Shown here piece by piece: positions 51,517-60,244 of a DNA stretch of 64,000 nucleotides. This DNA is from JBNKEI01 sp050288705 (GTDB lineage Bacteria; Myxococcota; Myxococcia; Myxococcales; UBA5297): positions 5,900-69,899 of the forward strand of contig JBNKEI010000043.1 of the NCBI GenBank assembly GCA_050288705.1. The letters are read 5' to 3'. How positions within the stretch are numbered: the stretch's first letter is position 1; every line of letters begins with the position of its first letter. The notes beneath the pieces were generated by a model that saw only the letters and a list, made by a program, of their open reading frames with translations, had not been told where the DNA came from and searched no databases. A program made the translations under genes and the position numbers.

Positions 51517-52220
51517 GCGAGACCATTGTTTTTACCATGGACGGAAATGAGATTTCTGCCCAAAAAGGTCAGTTAATAATTGAAGCAGCTGATCAAGCGG
51601 GAGTTTACATTCCTCGATTATGTTGGCTAAAAGAGCTCACGCCATCAGGCAACTGCCGCATTTGTACGGTGCTGGTAAATGGTCGTCCCCAAACCGCATG
51701 CACTCAACCAGTGCAAAAAGGGGCGGTAGTTTTAAATAACACTCCCGAGCTCTGGGAATGGCGCAAGAACATTGTAGAAATGCTTTTTGTAGAAGGCAAT
51801 CACTTCTGTCCGCTATGTGAAAAGAGCGGGAATTGTGAGCTTCAAGCACTAGCTTATCGCTTGGGAATGGACGCGCCGCGCTATCCTTATCTTTTTCCCA
51901 AAAGAGAAAAGGACGCCAGTCATTCCAATATTTTAATCGATCGGGATCGCTGCATTCAATGTGGAAGATGCGAGCGAGCAGCTACCGAAATTGACCAAAA
52001 AGCGGTGTTCGGCTTCGTGGGAAGGGGGATTAATACTTCTTTGGCAGTCAATGGACATAAGCTGTCTCAGACCGAGATTCAAGCAATTGATCGTGCGGTT
52101 TCTGTTTGTCCAGTGGGCGCAATTATTCGCAAAAGAATCGGCTATGCAATACCTATTGGAGAACGTTTGTTCGATCGAGAACCTATCGGAACCGCCGTAG
52201 AATCTAATAAATCGAAATAG
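51513..52220 (+). CDS. hoxU: NAD-reducing hydrogenase electron-transfer subunit HoxU
   Basis: HoxU carries electrons between the hydrogenase dimer and HoxF. Of 235 residues, the N-terminal [2Fe-2S] domain has PRLCWLKELTPSGNCRICTV and a later QTAC. A His/Cys segment (NHFCPLCEKSGNC) and a [4Fe-4S] motif (CIQCGRC with a distant CPVGA) follow, as in the N-terminal part of NuoG. Its start overlaps the hoxF stop as ATGA. Confidence 0.93.
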   Translation: MSETIVFTMDGNEISAQKGQLIIEAADQAGVYIPRLCWLKELTPSGNCRICTVLVNGRPQTACTQPVQKGAVVLNNTPELWEWRKNIVEMLFVEGNHFCPLCEKSGNCELQALAYRLGMDAPRYPYLFPKREKDASHSNILIDRDRCIQCGRCERAATEIDQKAVFGFVGRGINTSLAVNGHKLSQTEIQAIDRAVSVCPVGAIIRKRIGYAIPIGERLFDREPIGTAVESNKSK

Positions 52221-52247
52221 AAAAACGTTATCCCTAGGGAGAAGTAC

Positions 52248-52793
52248 ATGAAAAAACCAAGAATTGCCACCGCATCTTTAGCGGGCTGCTTTGGCTGCCA
52301 TATGTCAATTCTCGATATCGATGAGCGCATTTTGAAACTGATTGATTTAGTAGAATTTGATAAATCACCGATTGACGACCTGAAAGCGTTTGCTGAGCAT
52401 TGCGATATAGGCTTGATCGAAGGGGGATGTTGTAATGAAGAAAATGTTCGCACCTTGCTCAATTTTCGTCAGCACTGCGATTTTTTAATCTCCTTAGGAG
52501 AATGCGCGGTTATGGGCGGATTGCCAGCAATGCGCAATACTATTCCTCTGAAAGAATGCTTGGAAGAAGCCTATGTGAACGGACCAACGGTATATAATCC
52601 TTCCGGCATAATTCCTAACAGCCCAGAACTCCCATTAATTCTTAATAGGGTATACCCTGCTCATGAAGTTGTTACCATAGACCATTTTTTACCTGGTTGC
52701 CCTCCTTCTGCTGATGCAATCTGGGAAACGCTGGAGGCTCTCCTGCAAAAAAGACCCATTAAGCTACCTTACGAATTACTGAAATACGATTGA
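52248..52793 (+). CDS. hoxY: [NiFe] hydrogenase small subunit HoxY (group 3d)
   Basis: The 181-residue small subunit holds one proximal [4Fe-4S] cluster. Ligand Cys occur in LAGCFGCHMS, GGCCNEENV, GECAVMGG and PGCPPSAD. Without a Tat signal it is cytoplasmic, as for bidirectional group 3d enzymes. AGGGAG lies about 6 bases upstream of the ATG. It is 27 bases after hoxU. Confidence 0.95.
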   Translation: MKKPRIATASLAGCFGCHMSILDIDERILKLIDLVEFDKSPIDDLKAFAEHCDIGLIEGGCCNEENVRTLLNFRQHCDFLISLGECAVMGGLPAMRNTIPLKECLEEAYVNGPTVYNPSGIIPNSPELPLILNRVYPAHEVVTIDHFLPGCPPSADAIWETLEALLQKRPIKLPYELLKYD

Positions 52794-52832
52794 TATAGCT
52801 TAGACGCTGGAAATAGAAATGGAGAAAGACCA

Positions 52833-54302
52833 GTGACTACCCTCTCAACATCAGACACAAAACAAAGCCGAACAAAAAAGATAGAAATCGAGCCGGTGAC
52901 TCGCGTAGAAGGTCATGGAAAAGTCACCTTGCATTTAGACGAACAGGGGAAATTTCAAGAAGCACGCTTCCATATTGTGGAGTTCCGAGGGTTTGAGCGC
53001 TTTGTTCACGGGCGTCCTTACTGGGAAATGCCCGTACTAGTTCAGCGTTTGTGCGGAATCTGCCCAGTTAGCCATCATCTAGCGGCTGCTAAAGCTATGG
53101 ACATGGTACTGGGAGTGCAAAATCTTACTCCTACCGCCGAAAAAATGCGTCGTCTAATGCACTACGCCCAGACTTTACAAAGTCATGCCTTGCATTTTTT
53201 TCATTTGGTTTCTCCTGACCTTCTTTTCGGATTCGATGCCGATCCAGCTATTCGCAATATTATTGGAGTAGCGCGCAACCATTCTGAACTTGCTACTCAA
53301 GGAGTAATGCTACGTAAATACGGGCAAGAGATTATCAAAGCAACCGCGGGAAAGAAAATTCACGGCACTGGCGCCATTCCCGGGGGAATTAATCGCTGTC
53401 TTACCATTGCGGAGCGCGATGAATTTTTAAAGGAATTCCCCTTAATGCAAAAGTGGGCTTTAAATACGCTTCAGCTATGTAAACAGTATACTCAAGACCA
53501 TATTACTGACTTGGAAAACTTCGGTTCTTTCCCTTCTCATCACCTTTCTATTGTTCGAGATGACGGAGCTATGGATCTGTACCACGGAAACCTCCGAGCC
53601 ATCGATTCTCAGGGAGCTATTATTTTTGATCAAGTCAAACCAAAAGATTACATCAAATACATTCAGGAAGAAGTTCGTAGTTGGTCTTATATGAAATTCC
53701 CTTTTATTCGACATTTAGGACCGAAAAAGGGATGGTACAGAGTTGGGCCTTTAGCTCGATTAAATACCTGTGATTTTATCGATAGTCCGTTGGCTGAAAA
53801 TGAACGCCAGGAATTTAAGCAGCTCTCCCAAGGCAAACCAGTGAACATCACTATGGCTTACCACTGGGCACGGATGATTGAGTTGGTTCATGCGATTGAA
53901 AAAATTGAAATTCTTTTGCATGACCAAGACATTTTAAGCGGAGAAAGAATAATAACCGGGGAGCGAGAGGAAGAAGGAATTGGGATTATCGAAGCCCCCC
54001 GGGGAACTCTTTTTCATCACTATAAAGTAGACGACAATGATCTAGTAACTATGGCTAACCTTATTGTTTCTACCACTAGTAACAATCAGCCCATGAATTT
54101 GGCAGTTCAAAAAGTGGCTGAGCAATTCTTTGATGGACGTCAGCTAACCGAAGGATTGCTAAACCGTATAGAGGTGGCTATTCGCGCCTATGATCCCTGT
54201 CTTTCTTGTGCTACTCATTCTTTAGGAAAAATGCCTTTGTGGCTTGCACTGTTCGATTTTGAAGGCAATGAACTTGATAGACTAGTACGTGAAGGCGAAT
54301 AA
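52833..54302 (+). CDS. hoxH: [NiFe] hydrogenase large subunit HoxH (group 3d)
   Basis: The 489-residue subunit contains the Ni-Fe site. Ligand motifs are RLCGICPVSHHLAA near residue 70 and DPCLSCATHSLGKMPL near the C terminus. About 22 residues follow the His of the second motif; this tail is normally cut off by a dedicated protease after Ni insertion, and that protease gene is next. EPVTRVEGHGKV opens the protein as in the family. GTG 52833 has GGAG 8 bases upstream. Confidence 0.96.
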   Translation: MTTLSTSDTKQSRTKKIEIEPVTRVEGHGKVTLHLDEQGKFQEARFHIVEFRGFERFVHGRPYWEMPVLVQRLCGICPVSHHLAAAKAMDMVLGVQNLTPTAEKMRRLMHYAQTLQSHALHFFHLVSPDLLFGFDADPAIRNIIGVARNHSELATQGVMLRKYGQEIIKATAGKKIHGTGAIPGGINRCLTIAERDEFLKEFPLMQKWALNTLQLCKQYTQDHITDLENFGSFPSHHLSIVRDDGAMDLYHGNLRAIDSQGAIIFDQVKPKDYIKYIQEEVRSWSYMKFPFIRHLGPKKGWYRVGPLARLNTCDFIDSPLAENERQEFKQLSQGKPVNITMAYHWARMIELVHAIEKIEILLHDQDILSGERIITGEREEEGIGIIEAPRGTLFHHYKVDDNDLVTMANLIVSTTSNNQPMNLAVQKVAEQFFDGRQLTEGLLNRIEVAIRAYDPCLSCATHSLGKMPLWLALFDFEGNELDRLVREGE

Positions 54303-54306
54303 AGAC

Positions 54307-54777
54307 ATGCACCGCCGAATTCTTTTGTTTGGGATTGGAAATCCTGGTCGTCGCGATGATGGTTTAGGACCCGCTCTGGCTAATGAAATCGAGCGATTGC
54401 ACATCGAAGGTCTAACCATCGATTCAGATTATCAGCTCACGGTAGAAGATTCAGTTAGCGTGGCTCACCACGAAGTGGTTGTTTTCGCTGATGCCGATGT
54501 TTCCGGTCCCGAACCCTTTTCTTTACGCCCGGTCTACCCGCTTCATTCTCTAGATTTCTCAAGTCATGGCGTTTGCCCAGGAACAGTCCTAGGGCTTTCC
54601 AAGCAAATATTTGGAAAATCTACCGATGCATACCTCTTTGCGATTAGAGGATACGAATTTGACGAGTTTGCTGATGGCCTAAGTCAAAAAGCTCAACGGA
54701 ATCTGACGTTAGCTATTCAATACCTTGAGCCAAAACTTCGCGAAATGTGTTCTGGCTTTTCATGCTCCATTCCTTAA
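54307..54777 (+). CDS. hoxW: Hydrogenase maturation protease HoxW
   Basis: A 156-residue M52-type endopeptidase that removes the C-terminal extension of HoxH. GIGNPGRRDDGLGPALA contains the first metal-binding acidic residue, and VVVFADADVSG and a His-containing DFSSHGVCPGTV match the other sites. ATG 54307 follows the hoxH stop by four bases; an upstream GTG at 54289 would overlap hoxH. It closes the hoxFUYHW operon. Confidence 0.9.
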   Translation: MHRRILLFGIGNPGRRDDGLGPALANEIERLHIEGLTIDSDYQLTVEDSVSVAHHEVVVFADADVSGPEPFSLRPVYPLHSLDFSSHGVCPGTVLGLSKQIFGKSTDAYLFAIRGYEFDEFADGLSQKAQRNLTLAIQYLEPKLREMCSGFSCSIP

Positions 54778-54830
54778 TAATAGTAACTATTCGGCACTGC
54801 TGCGTCGCAAGTGTCAAAATTAAAAACCAC

Positions 54831-54873
54831 GGTCTTTCCGAGCGTAATGCCGCAGGCATGTAGTCGAGGAATT
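54831..54873 (-). repeat. Putative dispersed palindromic repeat, copy B
   Basis: TTTCCGAGCG and CGAGGAATTTT arms flank a hairpin (ATGCC with GGCAT, loop GCA). On the minus strand it reads TTCCTCGACT...GCTCGGAAAGACC, matching copy A at 4844-4890 in its outer arms. Just beyond it (54884-54900) two further CTCGAC units occur that could pair with the same arm. It lies between convergent hoxW and the PDO-like gene. Confidence 0.5.
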
Positions 54874-54956
54874 TTCCAACCAGCCTCGACAAGCTCGACT
54901 TGAACGGATTTTTGGCGGTTCAAGAGGGCAGATTCTGAATAATTACTAATTAGCGT

Positions 54957-55601
54957 TTAAGTTTCAATGGCTACAATTTTTTTAACTAACTCAGTGTCGC
55001 TAATTGCGCCAGCTACATGTTCGCTTCCATTTATTATTGTATGAGGAACACCATGTACATTATGCTGAACTGCAAGGTGAGGGAACTCGGTGATTTCGAT
55101 CATGTCAGCGGTAATCAGTGGCGATTCGAGTGCAAGCTGATGAGCTACTCTGACTGCTCGAGGACAAAATGGGCAAGTGGGAGAAACCATTACTTCCAGG
55201 TGAACAGGCTTTTTTAGCTTTGCTAATTCGTGAGTTATTTCTTTGCTAAGCCCGGTAGCATTTTTTGATACATCTACAATAGCTTCAATAAATGAATTAA
55301 ATTCATAGCCCGCCGGAACGCCATAGAAACGGATTCGGTTCTCCTTTACACCTTGGACCAACAAAGCAGGAATTTTATCTACGCCGTATTCTTTCGCCTT
55401 TTGCGAGTCTCTTACAAAATCTTTAATTTCTAATGAAATTAGAGGCGAAAGCTCGGCAATATCTTGGGCCATTTCTCTAGTGATTTGACAATATTGACAT
55501 TCTATTTCTTGAGTAAACATTAGCAATCGCACAGGTTCTTTAAGTGAAGATTTAAAGACACCATGCAGAGTTTGACGATCTTTTTCTTTCAGAATGGCCA
55601 T
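54957..55601 (-). CDS. PDO-like protein disulfide oxidoreductase (two thioredoxin folds)
   Basis: The 214-residue protein comprises two thioredoxin/glutaredoxin folds with redox pairs CQYC (about residue 36) and CPFC (about 143), each followed by a cis-Pro region (KIPALLVQ, GVPHTIING). This layout matches archaeal and bacterial protein disulfide oxidoreductases and the N-terminal domain of AhpF. No signal peptide is present, so it should act in the cytoplasm. GGGAG lies 5 bases upstream of its ATG, and it follows the thioredoxin-reductase-like gene by 27 bases, its likely electron donor. Confidence 0.88.
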   Translation of the reverse strand: MAILKEKDRQTLHGVFKSSLKEPVRLLMFTQEIECQYCQITREMAQDIAELSPLISLEIKDFVRDSQKAKEYGVDKIPALLVQGVKENRIRFYGVPAGYEFNSFIEAIVDVSKNATGLSKEITHELAKLKKPVHLEVMVSPTCPFCPRAVRVAHQLALESPLITADMIEITEFPHLAVQHNVHGVPHTIINGSEHVAGAISDTELVKKIVAIET

Positions 55602-55628
55602 TTTTTCTCCCGATAATCAAAGATGCCT

Positions 55629-56609
55629 TTATTCATACCGAAGTAAAAAATCATAGGATGACAGCGCTGCTTTTGCTCCCTCCCCTGCAGAAATAACTAT
55701 TTGATTATAAGGGACAGTGGTTGCATCCCCTGCTCCAAAAAGACCAACCACACTAGTTTGGCAACGACAATCAACTATTAGATCCCCAGCAGAGTTTAGC
55801 TTCGCAAGTTGTCGAATCGGATCGGTATTAGCAACCAAGCCAATTTCCACAAAGACTCCATCGCACGGAAAAATTTTCTCCTCGCCAGAACCGTGATCGC
55901 GAACACGCACCGCAGTAACCTGATTTTCTCCGTCAACGCGTAATACTGAGTGGTGGTCAAGCATCAGCACATTACGATTTTGAATTGCTTTAAGCAAGAT
56001 AGCATCACCTTGCCATCCGTGAGCATAGTTAATTAAAATAATTTCTGCTCCAACCTTCAATAAATCTATGGCAGCGGTTAAAGCCGAATTACCCCCTCCC
56101 ACGATCACTACCTTTTTTGCAGCATAAAATGGAGCATCGCATACGGCACAAAAAACTACTCCTTTTCCCATCAGTTCATTCTCACCGGGTACACCCAATT
56201 TCCGATGATTTTTCCCTAATGCATAAATAACTGTTCGGCCACGAAAAATTACCCCATTTTGTAGTATGACCTCGAAAGTATCCATTTCTTTACGAACCGA
56301 AGTAATTTTTTCGCCTTCCGCAACAGGAATGTCAAATTTTTTTACATGTTCAACAAAGCGATCAGCAAGTTCTTTACCAGACAAGGCCTGAAAACCAAGG
56401 TAGTTTTCCACTTCAGAAGTGTCCATCATCTGACCGCCAAAACCATGAGTGACTAAAGCCGACTTCATCATTTTGCGAGAACAATAAATGGCTGCAGAAA
56501 GAGCCGCAGGCCCTCCCCCGAGAATTAAAACATCATAGACTACCGAAGAATCCGGCCGGATAGTCTCTCCCAAGCTCATTACATCGAAAGAAAAAACTGG
56601 TGGCTCCAT
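55629..56609 (-). CDS. Thioredoxin reductase-like flavoprotein
   Basis: The 326 residues include the FAD loop VLILGGGPAALSAAIYCSR, the redox-active CAVCDAP pair, the second dinucleotide loop VIVGGGNSALTAAIDLL and GLFGAGDATTVPY. The stretch after the second loop reads ILINYAHGWQGD. It lacks the HRRxxFR arginines that select NADPH in classical TrxB and instead resembles the corresponding part of NADH-using AhpF. A ~22-residue N-terminal extension precedes the FAD loop. CGGAG is 6 bases upstream of the ATG. Paired with the PDO-like gene, it looks like AhpF split into two proteins. Confidence 0.88.
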   Translation of the reverse strand: MEPPVFSFDVMSLGETIRPDSSVVYDVLILGGGPAALSAAIYCSRKMMKSALVTHGFGGQMMDTSEVENYLGFQALSGKELADRFVEHVKKFDIPVAEGEKITSVRKEMDTFEVILQNGVIFRGRTVIYALGKNHRKLGVPGENELMGKGVVFCAVCDAPFYAAKKVVIVGGGNSALTAAIDLLKVGAEIILINYAHGWQGDAILLKAIQNRNVLMLDHHSVLRVDGENQVTAVRVRDHGSGEEKIFPCDGVFVEIGLVANTDPIRQLAKLNSAGDLIVDCRCQTSVVGLFGAGDATTVPYNQIVISAGEGAKAALSSYDFLLRYE

Positions 56610-56736
56610 TTTTTGCTCCGATTACTTTTTACTTTTGCCCACCTCACGCCATACCAAAAACCACTACTGCAAATATGGTCGACACTACCCAAAAGGCAAG
56701 GCCTCGCCAAGAATCCAACCAAATTTTCCATCGGAA

Positions 56737-57711
56737 CTATAGCCTATTCCACAAGCCAAGCTGCTCCGGAAAGGGTTCGAAGAAAACCTGCCTTTGCCAA
56801 AGGCTAATGTGCTCGCGGCGAACATGATGTTTTAATAGCACCATGGGAACCACTAAAGGAACAATTGACTGATCATAGTCATAAATCGACCCCAGCATTT
56901 CTCGCATTTCGTCGGGAGTGATAAAATTTTTTAGACTTTCCGCAATTTCAGTAAGGATTTGAATTCGGTTCATTTTTGCCACCGGATGACCAAGAATAGC
57001 GAAAAACTGTTTTTCGTATTCTTTATATAGAGCCTCTGCATGCTCTCTAACTGAACTTGTTAACCACCGTTCAAGTTGCTCACTCGCTTTTTCGCTGTGA
57101 GTACGCAGCAAATAATAATGTCGCTTATGAAAGCTCAGGAGATTTTGGCTACATTTTATTTCTTCTAAACAATTACGCCAGCGATGCATGCAGAAAACTC
57201 GTTCCCAAAACCATTCATCCAACACCGGATCATGTAATCGCCCTTCCTCTTCAACGGGAATAAACGGAAAAAACTTGCGGAAATACCCGGTAAATAGACC
57301 GGCGCCACTACGAATGAAATCGTTATGCGATCGGGGGTCAGAGTAAACTTTGACTCTTTCCATTCCTGAACTCGGCGAATTTTTTTTGCATACGTAGCCG
57401 CAAAGCCCTTCCTCTTGCAATTGCTCTACCCGCTTTCGACAAAAATTTAGCATTGACTCGGTTAAATCTTCCCCTTTGGTAGAGATAAGTCGCGGAGCCG
57501 CCGGATCGCCCACCAAATGCATGGCTGGCCGGGGAATAGGCATTCCGCTGTCTACCTCGGGACAAATTCTTATCCACTGCACAAACTTGCCCACCTGATC
57601 GACCAAAAAAGCTTCCCGTTTATGCTGACCGTCATAGCGGACTCGCTCACCCAATAGACAGGCGCTAATCAATACTTTGACGGAATTGGCTTTCTCCAAG
57701 GCATCCCCCAC
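56737..57711 (-). CDS. DUF523-DUF1722 protein (YbgA-like)
   Basis: Residues about 10-150 are DUF523: VLISACLLGERVRYDG, RICPEVDSGMPIPRPAM and KKNSPSSGMERVKVY. DUF523 includes the thiouracil desulfidase TudS, whose [4Fe-4S] cluster is held by Cys in these three motifs. Here the third reads SPSSG, Ser replacing the usual Cys, so cluster binding may differ. Residues about 180-320 are DUF1722 (SFHKRHYYLLRTHS, ILTEIAESLKNFI). The product has 324 residues from a GTG with AAGGA 4 bases upstream. It lies 32 bases downstream of lexA. Confidence 0.85.
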   Translation of the reverse strand: MGDALEKANSVKVLISACLLGERVRYDGQHKREAFLVDQVGKFVQWIRICPEVDSGMPIPRPAMHLVGDPAAPRLISTKGEDLTESMLNFCRKRVEQLQEEGLCGYVCKKNSPSSGMERVKVYSDPRSHNDFIRSGAGLFTGYFRKFFPFIPVEEEGRLHDPVLDEWFWERVFCMHRWRNCLEEIKCSQNLLSFHKRHYYLLRTHSEKASEQLERWLTSSVREHAEALYKEYEKQFFAILGHPVAKMNRIQILTEIAESLKNFITPDEMREMLGSIYDYDQSIVPLVVPMVLLKHHVRREHISLWQRQVFFEPFPEQLGLWNRL

Positions 57712-57743
57712 AATTTCCTTGGTAATAAACTAAACACTCCGGT

Positions 57744-58403
57744 TTAGTACTTCCGATACATTCCCACCACTAGGCCGGCAATCCAGGCGCCATTCTCCCC
57801 TTTTTCTTTGGATATGTAGATGGGTTCCATTTGGGGGTTTGATGGTTGCAACCGAATCCGGTCTTTCTCACAAAAGTATCGTTTAACAGTCGCTTCGCCT
57901 TCTATCATCACCACCACTATTTCCCCGGTTTTGGCCACGGTCTGAGGCTGCACAAACAGCAGGTCACCATCAAGAATGCCATCACCGACCATGCTTTCTC
58001 CCTTTACACGTAGTCCAAATAGGTTGTGCACCCCTCGGGGAAGAAAAGACCGATCGAGAACTACCTTTTGCTCCAAACTTTCCTCAGCAAGAATCGGTTG
58101 GCCCGCTGCTACTCGTCCCAATAATGGTATTTCCATTATGTTATTTCCACGGTCAGGAGACGAAACCTTCTGCCCCAGCAATTTTCGACCCCATTCAGTA
58201 GTCACCAAAGATCGGCTTTTTTGATCGCTACGTTCGAGAACGCCTTTACGTTCCAATGCTTTTAGGTGGTCATTTACACCGTTGGTGCTTTTTATTCCCA
58301 ACTCGTGACCAATTTCGCGAATAGTAGGAGGAAAACCACGCTCTTCGGTTATTCGAGCAATTAATTTTAAAATCTCTTCCTGCCTCGGCGTCAACCGTTC
58401 CAT
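57744..58403 (-). CDS. lexA: SOS response repressor LexA
   Basis: The 219-residue protein has an N-terminal winged helix (LTPRQEEILKLIARIT, GFPPTIREIGHELGIKS) and a C-terminal S24 domain. The self-cleavage site is Ala-Gly in GRVAAGQP, with catalytic Ser in GESMVGDGI and Lys in EATVKRYF. RecA filaments trigger cleavage after DNA damage. GAGGG is about 7 bases upstream of the ATG. The linker between domains is somewhat long. It may be co-transcribed with the DUF523-DUF1722 gene. Confidence 0.96.
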   Translation of the reverse strand: MERLTPRQEEILKLIARITEERGFPPTIREIGHELGIKSTNGVNDHLKALERKGVLERSDQKSRSLVTTEWGRKLLGQKVSSPDRGNNIMEIPLLGRVAAGQPILAEESLEQKVVLDRSFLPRGVHNLFGLRVKGESMVGDGILDGDLLFVQPQTVAKTGEIVVVMIEGEATVKRYFCEKDRIRLQPSNPQMEPIYISKEKGENGAWIAGLVVGMYRKY

Positions 58404-58430
58404 GCAATTTCCCTCTAGACCGCCTATACT

Positions 58431-58448
58431 GTTACGGCACGTACTAAC
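58431..58448 (-). promoter_or_regulatory. Possible LexA operator
   Basis: GTTA-N10-TAAC lies about 30 bases upstream of the lexA ATG. The arms are short and do not match the LexA boxes I know from Myxococcus, Geobacter or Bdellovibrio. It is suggested only because lexA is generally autoregulated. Confidence 0.22.
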
Positions 58449-58524
58449 GAGGTAACTAATAGGGAATCAACTGAACGCACGTATAGCATGATGCCCAGCC
58501 GAAGACAATTTATTTCCGCTTCAC

Positions 58525-59979
58525 CTACGAGCCACTAGCGGACAGTCCACCTTCCGGCTCATCGGCTAACTCATCAACGAAAGTGTGGGAGTCTAGCAGC
58601 AAATCGCTAGTTGTTCCTTTTTCGCCGATTACTTCTGGCGCTGGCGCCCCCAAAGCTAGGTAGGAATCCATCGCGGCCTCTAGGCCCACGTCCTTACCTG
58701 CCCGCTCTGAAAGCAACCACTTGTGCTCTAGAAGATCGCAATAAGCCTGCAAGGGGTCTCGGTGGGGGCCAATAGCAGGAGTCAAATGCTTTAGTTTGGG
58801 TTCGAGAACTTCCTGCTTCCACCTTTTCGTTCCCTCTTCGGGACTGATATGACGCTTATCATAAAACTCCAACCATGCCCGGTACTCGTTAAGATCATTA
58901 AGAAGCAGCCTGGCTTGCCCTTCCAAAGCCACAATTTCTGTTCTTCGCTGGAGTTCAATGGCATGAAACCGGCGATTGGATACCGCCAGCTTTATTTGGA
59001 CTCCATTGGCAGAACCGGAAGGAGCCAGTTCCACTTCGTCAATGGCAAACCCCATTTCATTAAAATGGCGAATATGCGATGCCATAGCATGACGGTCCCC
59101 TGCAGCTACTACCGGATTGGAATGGAGCCTATTCCAAAGTGAAAGATAGCACATGCGGGTAGCTTGAGCAGCATGCACTGCGCCTTCCATGTCGTCGGTG
59201 CGTTTCTGTGCCGCAGCTAGGTCTGCTAGCCCGTAGGCCACGTTTTCCACCAGAATTTCTAGATCGTGCATTCTCTGCCCTTCAGACAAAGATGGATGCA
59301 CCTCGCTGGTCTCTGCATCGACCAAATAGGCTTGAATTCTCGGTCCATCGCGCCGGAAGAGCGTGTTTGCCAGCGAACAGTCTCCCCAAAAAACACCGTT
59401 CCGGTGAATGTCCACTAACAACCAAGCCATAGCGTCTAACAGTCGGTCGCGATAAGGGCCACGCACGCTGGAACGAGCCAATAACCTCCGATATTGGAGT
59501 GAGTGCTTAAGATACTCGGTCACCAGAATGGCTACATCTCGACTAGTGGCTTCCACCAGCCCTACTGGACGAACTGCCGCCAGCTCTACTGCTTCTAAAT
59601 GTCTCAAAACATTGTATTCCTGGCGCGCGGCTCGCAAAGGCAGCTCTTTAAACGCGTATACCGCATCTTTCATTTCAATAAAGCGCACCAAATGCCGGGA
59701 AGGCCCTACCGGAAGATCCCGAAAACAAATATCTGGCGCGCTCCAATCGGCCAGTGGCTTCTCCCAAGGCAACGCAAGCATTTCTGGCGAGGGATTGCGC
59801 AGCCGCACTCGGGGGAAAGAGGTTAAGCACTCTTCGGGAGTCAATTCTGGCTGAACTGGCAAAGAACCATCCCAAGGTGCGTGGTTTTCTCTACAGCCTT
59901 CTCTGCACTCTTCCCTGCTATGTCCTCGGTGTTCGATCCTATCCTGCATTTCCTGCATTTCCTGGATTAGCCTGGTCAT
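58525..59979 (-). CDS. DUF4032 protein with kinase-like fold
   Basis: The 484-residue protein resembles DUF4032 proteins, annotated as lipopolysaccharide-kinase-like. An ATP-binding-like part has YAFKELPLRAARQEYNVLRHLE. The catalytic-loop region reads DIHRNGVFWGDCSLANTLFR, with LVDAETSEVHP in the position of a DFG-type metal site. The C-terminal ~200 residues contain a helical domain (LLNDLNEYRAWLEFYDKRHI). Substrates are unknown. The N terminus has two copies of QEM encoded by a short direct repeat. AAGG lies 8 bases upstream of the ATG. Confidence 0.75.
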   Translation of the reverse strand: MTRLIQEMQEMQDRIEHRGHSREECREGCRENHAPWDGSLPVQPELTPEECLTSFPRVRLRNPSPEMLALPWEKPLADWSAPDICFRDLPVGPSRHLVRFIEMKDAVYAFKELPLRAARQEYNVLRHLEAVELAAVRPVGLVEATSRDVAILVTEYLKHSLQYRRLLARSSVRGPYRDRLLDAMAWLLVDIHRNGVFWGDCSLANTLFRRDGPRIQAYLVDAETSEVHPSLSEGQRMHDLEILVENVAYGLADLAAAQKRTDDMEGAVHAAQATRMCYLSLWNRLHSNPVVAAGDRHAMASHIRHFNEMGFAIDEVELAPSGSANGVQIKLAVSNRRFHAIELQRRTEIVALEGQARLLLNDLNEYRAWLEFYDKRHISPEEGTKRWKQEVLEPKLKHLTPAIGPHRDPLQAYCDLLEHKWLLSERAGKDVGLEAAMDSYLALGAPAPEVIGEKGTTSDLLLDSHTFVDELADEPEGGLSASGS

Positions 59980-59999
59980 AGTTCACACCTTACCTGGTC

Positions 60000-60021
60000 G
60001 GTGATTCGCTTGACGATCACC
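60000..60021. promoter_or_regulatory. Inverted repeat upstream of the DUF4032 gene
   Basis: GGTGAT (60000-60005) and ATCACC (60016-60021) are separated by 10 bases, about 20 bases upstream of the DUF4032 start. It could be an operator or a small hairpin in the leader. Confidence 0.3.
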
Positions 60022-60244
60022 AGACCTTCAGCTCTTTGTGTTAGGCAAATACAACCGCAAAGCCGTTTCCACCATTCCCGACTAGACAAGCCGCCGATTT
60101 AACTGCCGTCTCCCGGAAGAGGCTTTGGTGAAGTAACGCTTCTTGAGACCTAGATTCGCGCAGCCCCAATGGCAAGTCCCTGTGCCTAATAATTGCATAG
60201 GCCATCTCGCGAACACACTGTAACCAATTTCGAGGAGGGAAACC

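Noticed and set aside
58431..58448. Match of the lexA upstream repeat to a known LexA box
   Set aside because: It matches none of the deltaproteobacterial LexA boxes I know, so it is listed only as a weak possible operator, not as a known box.
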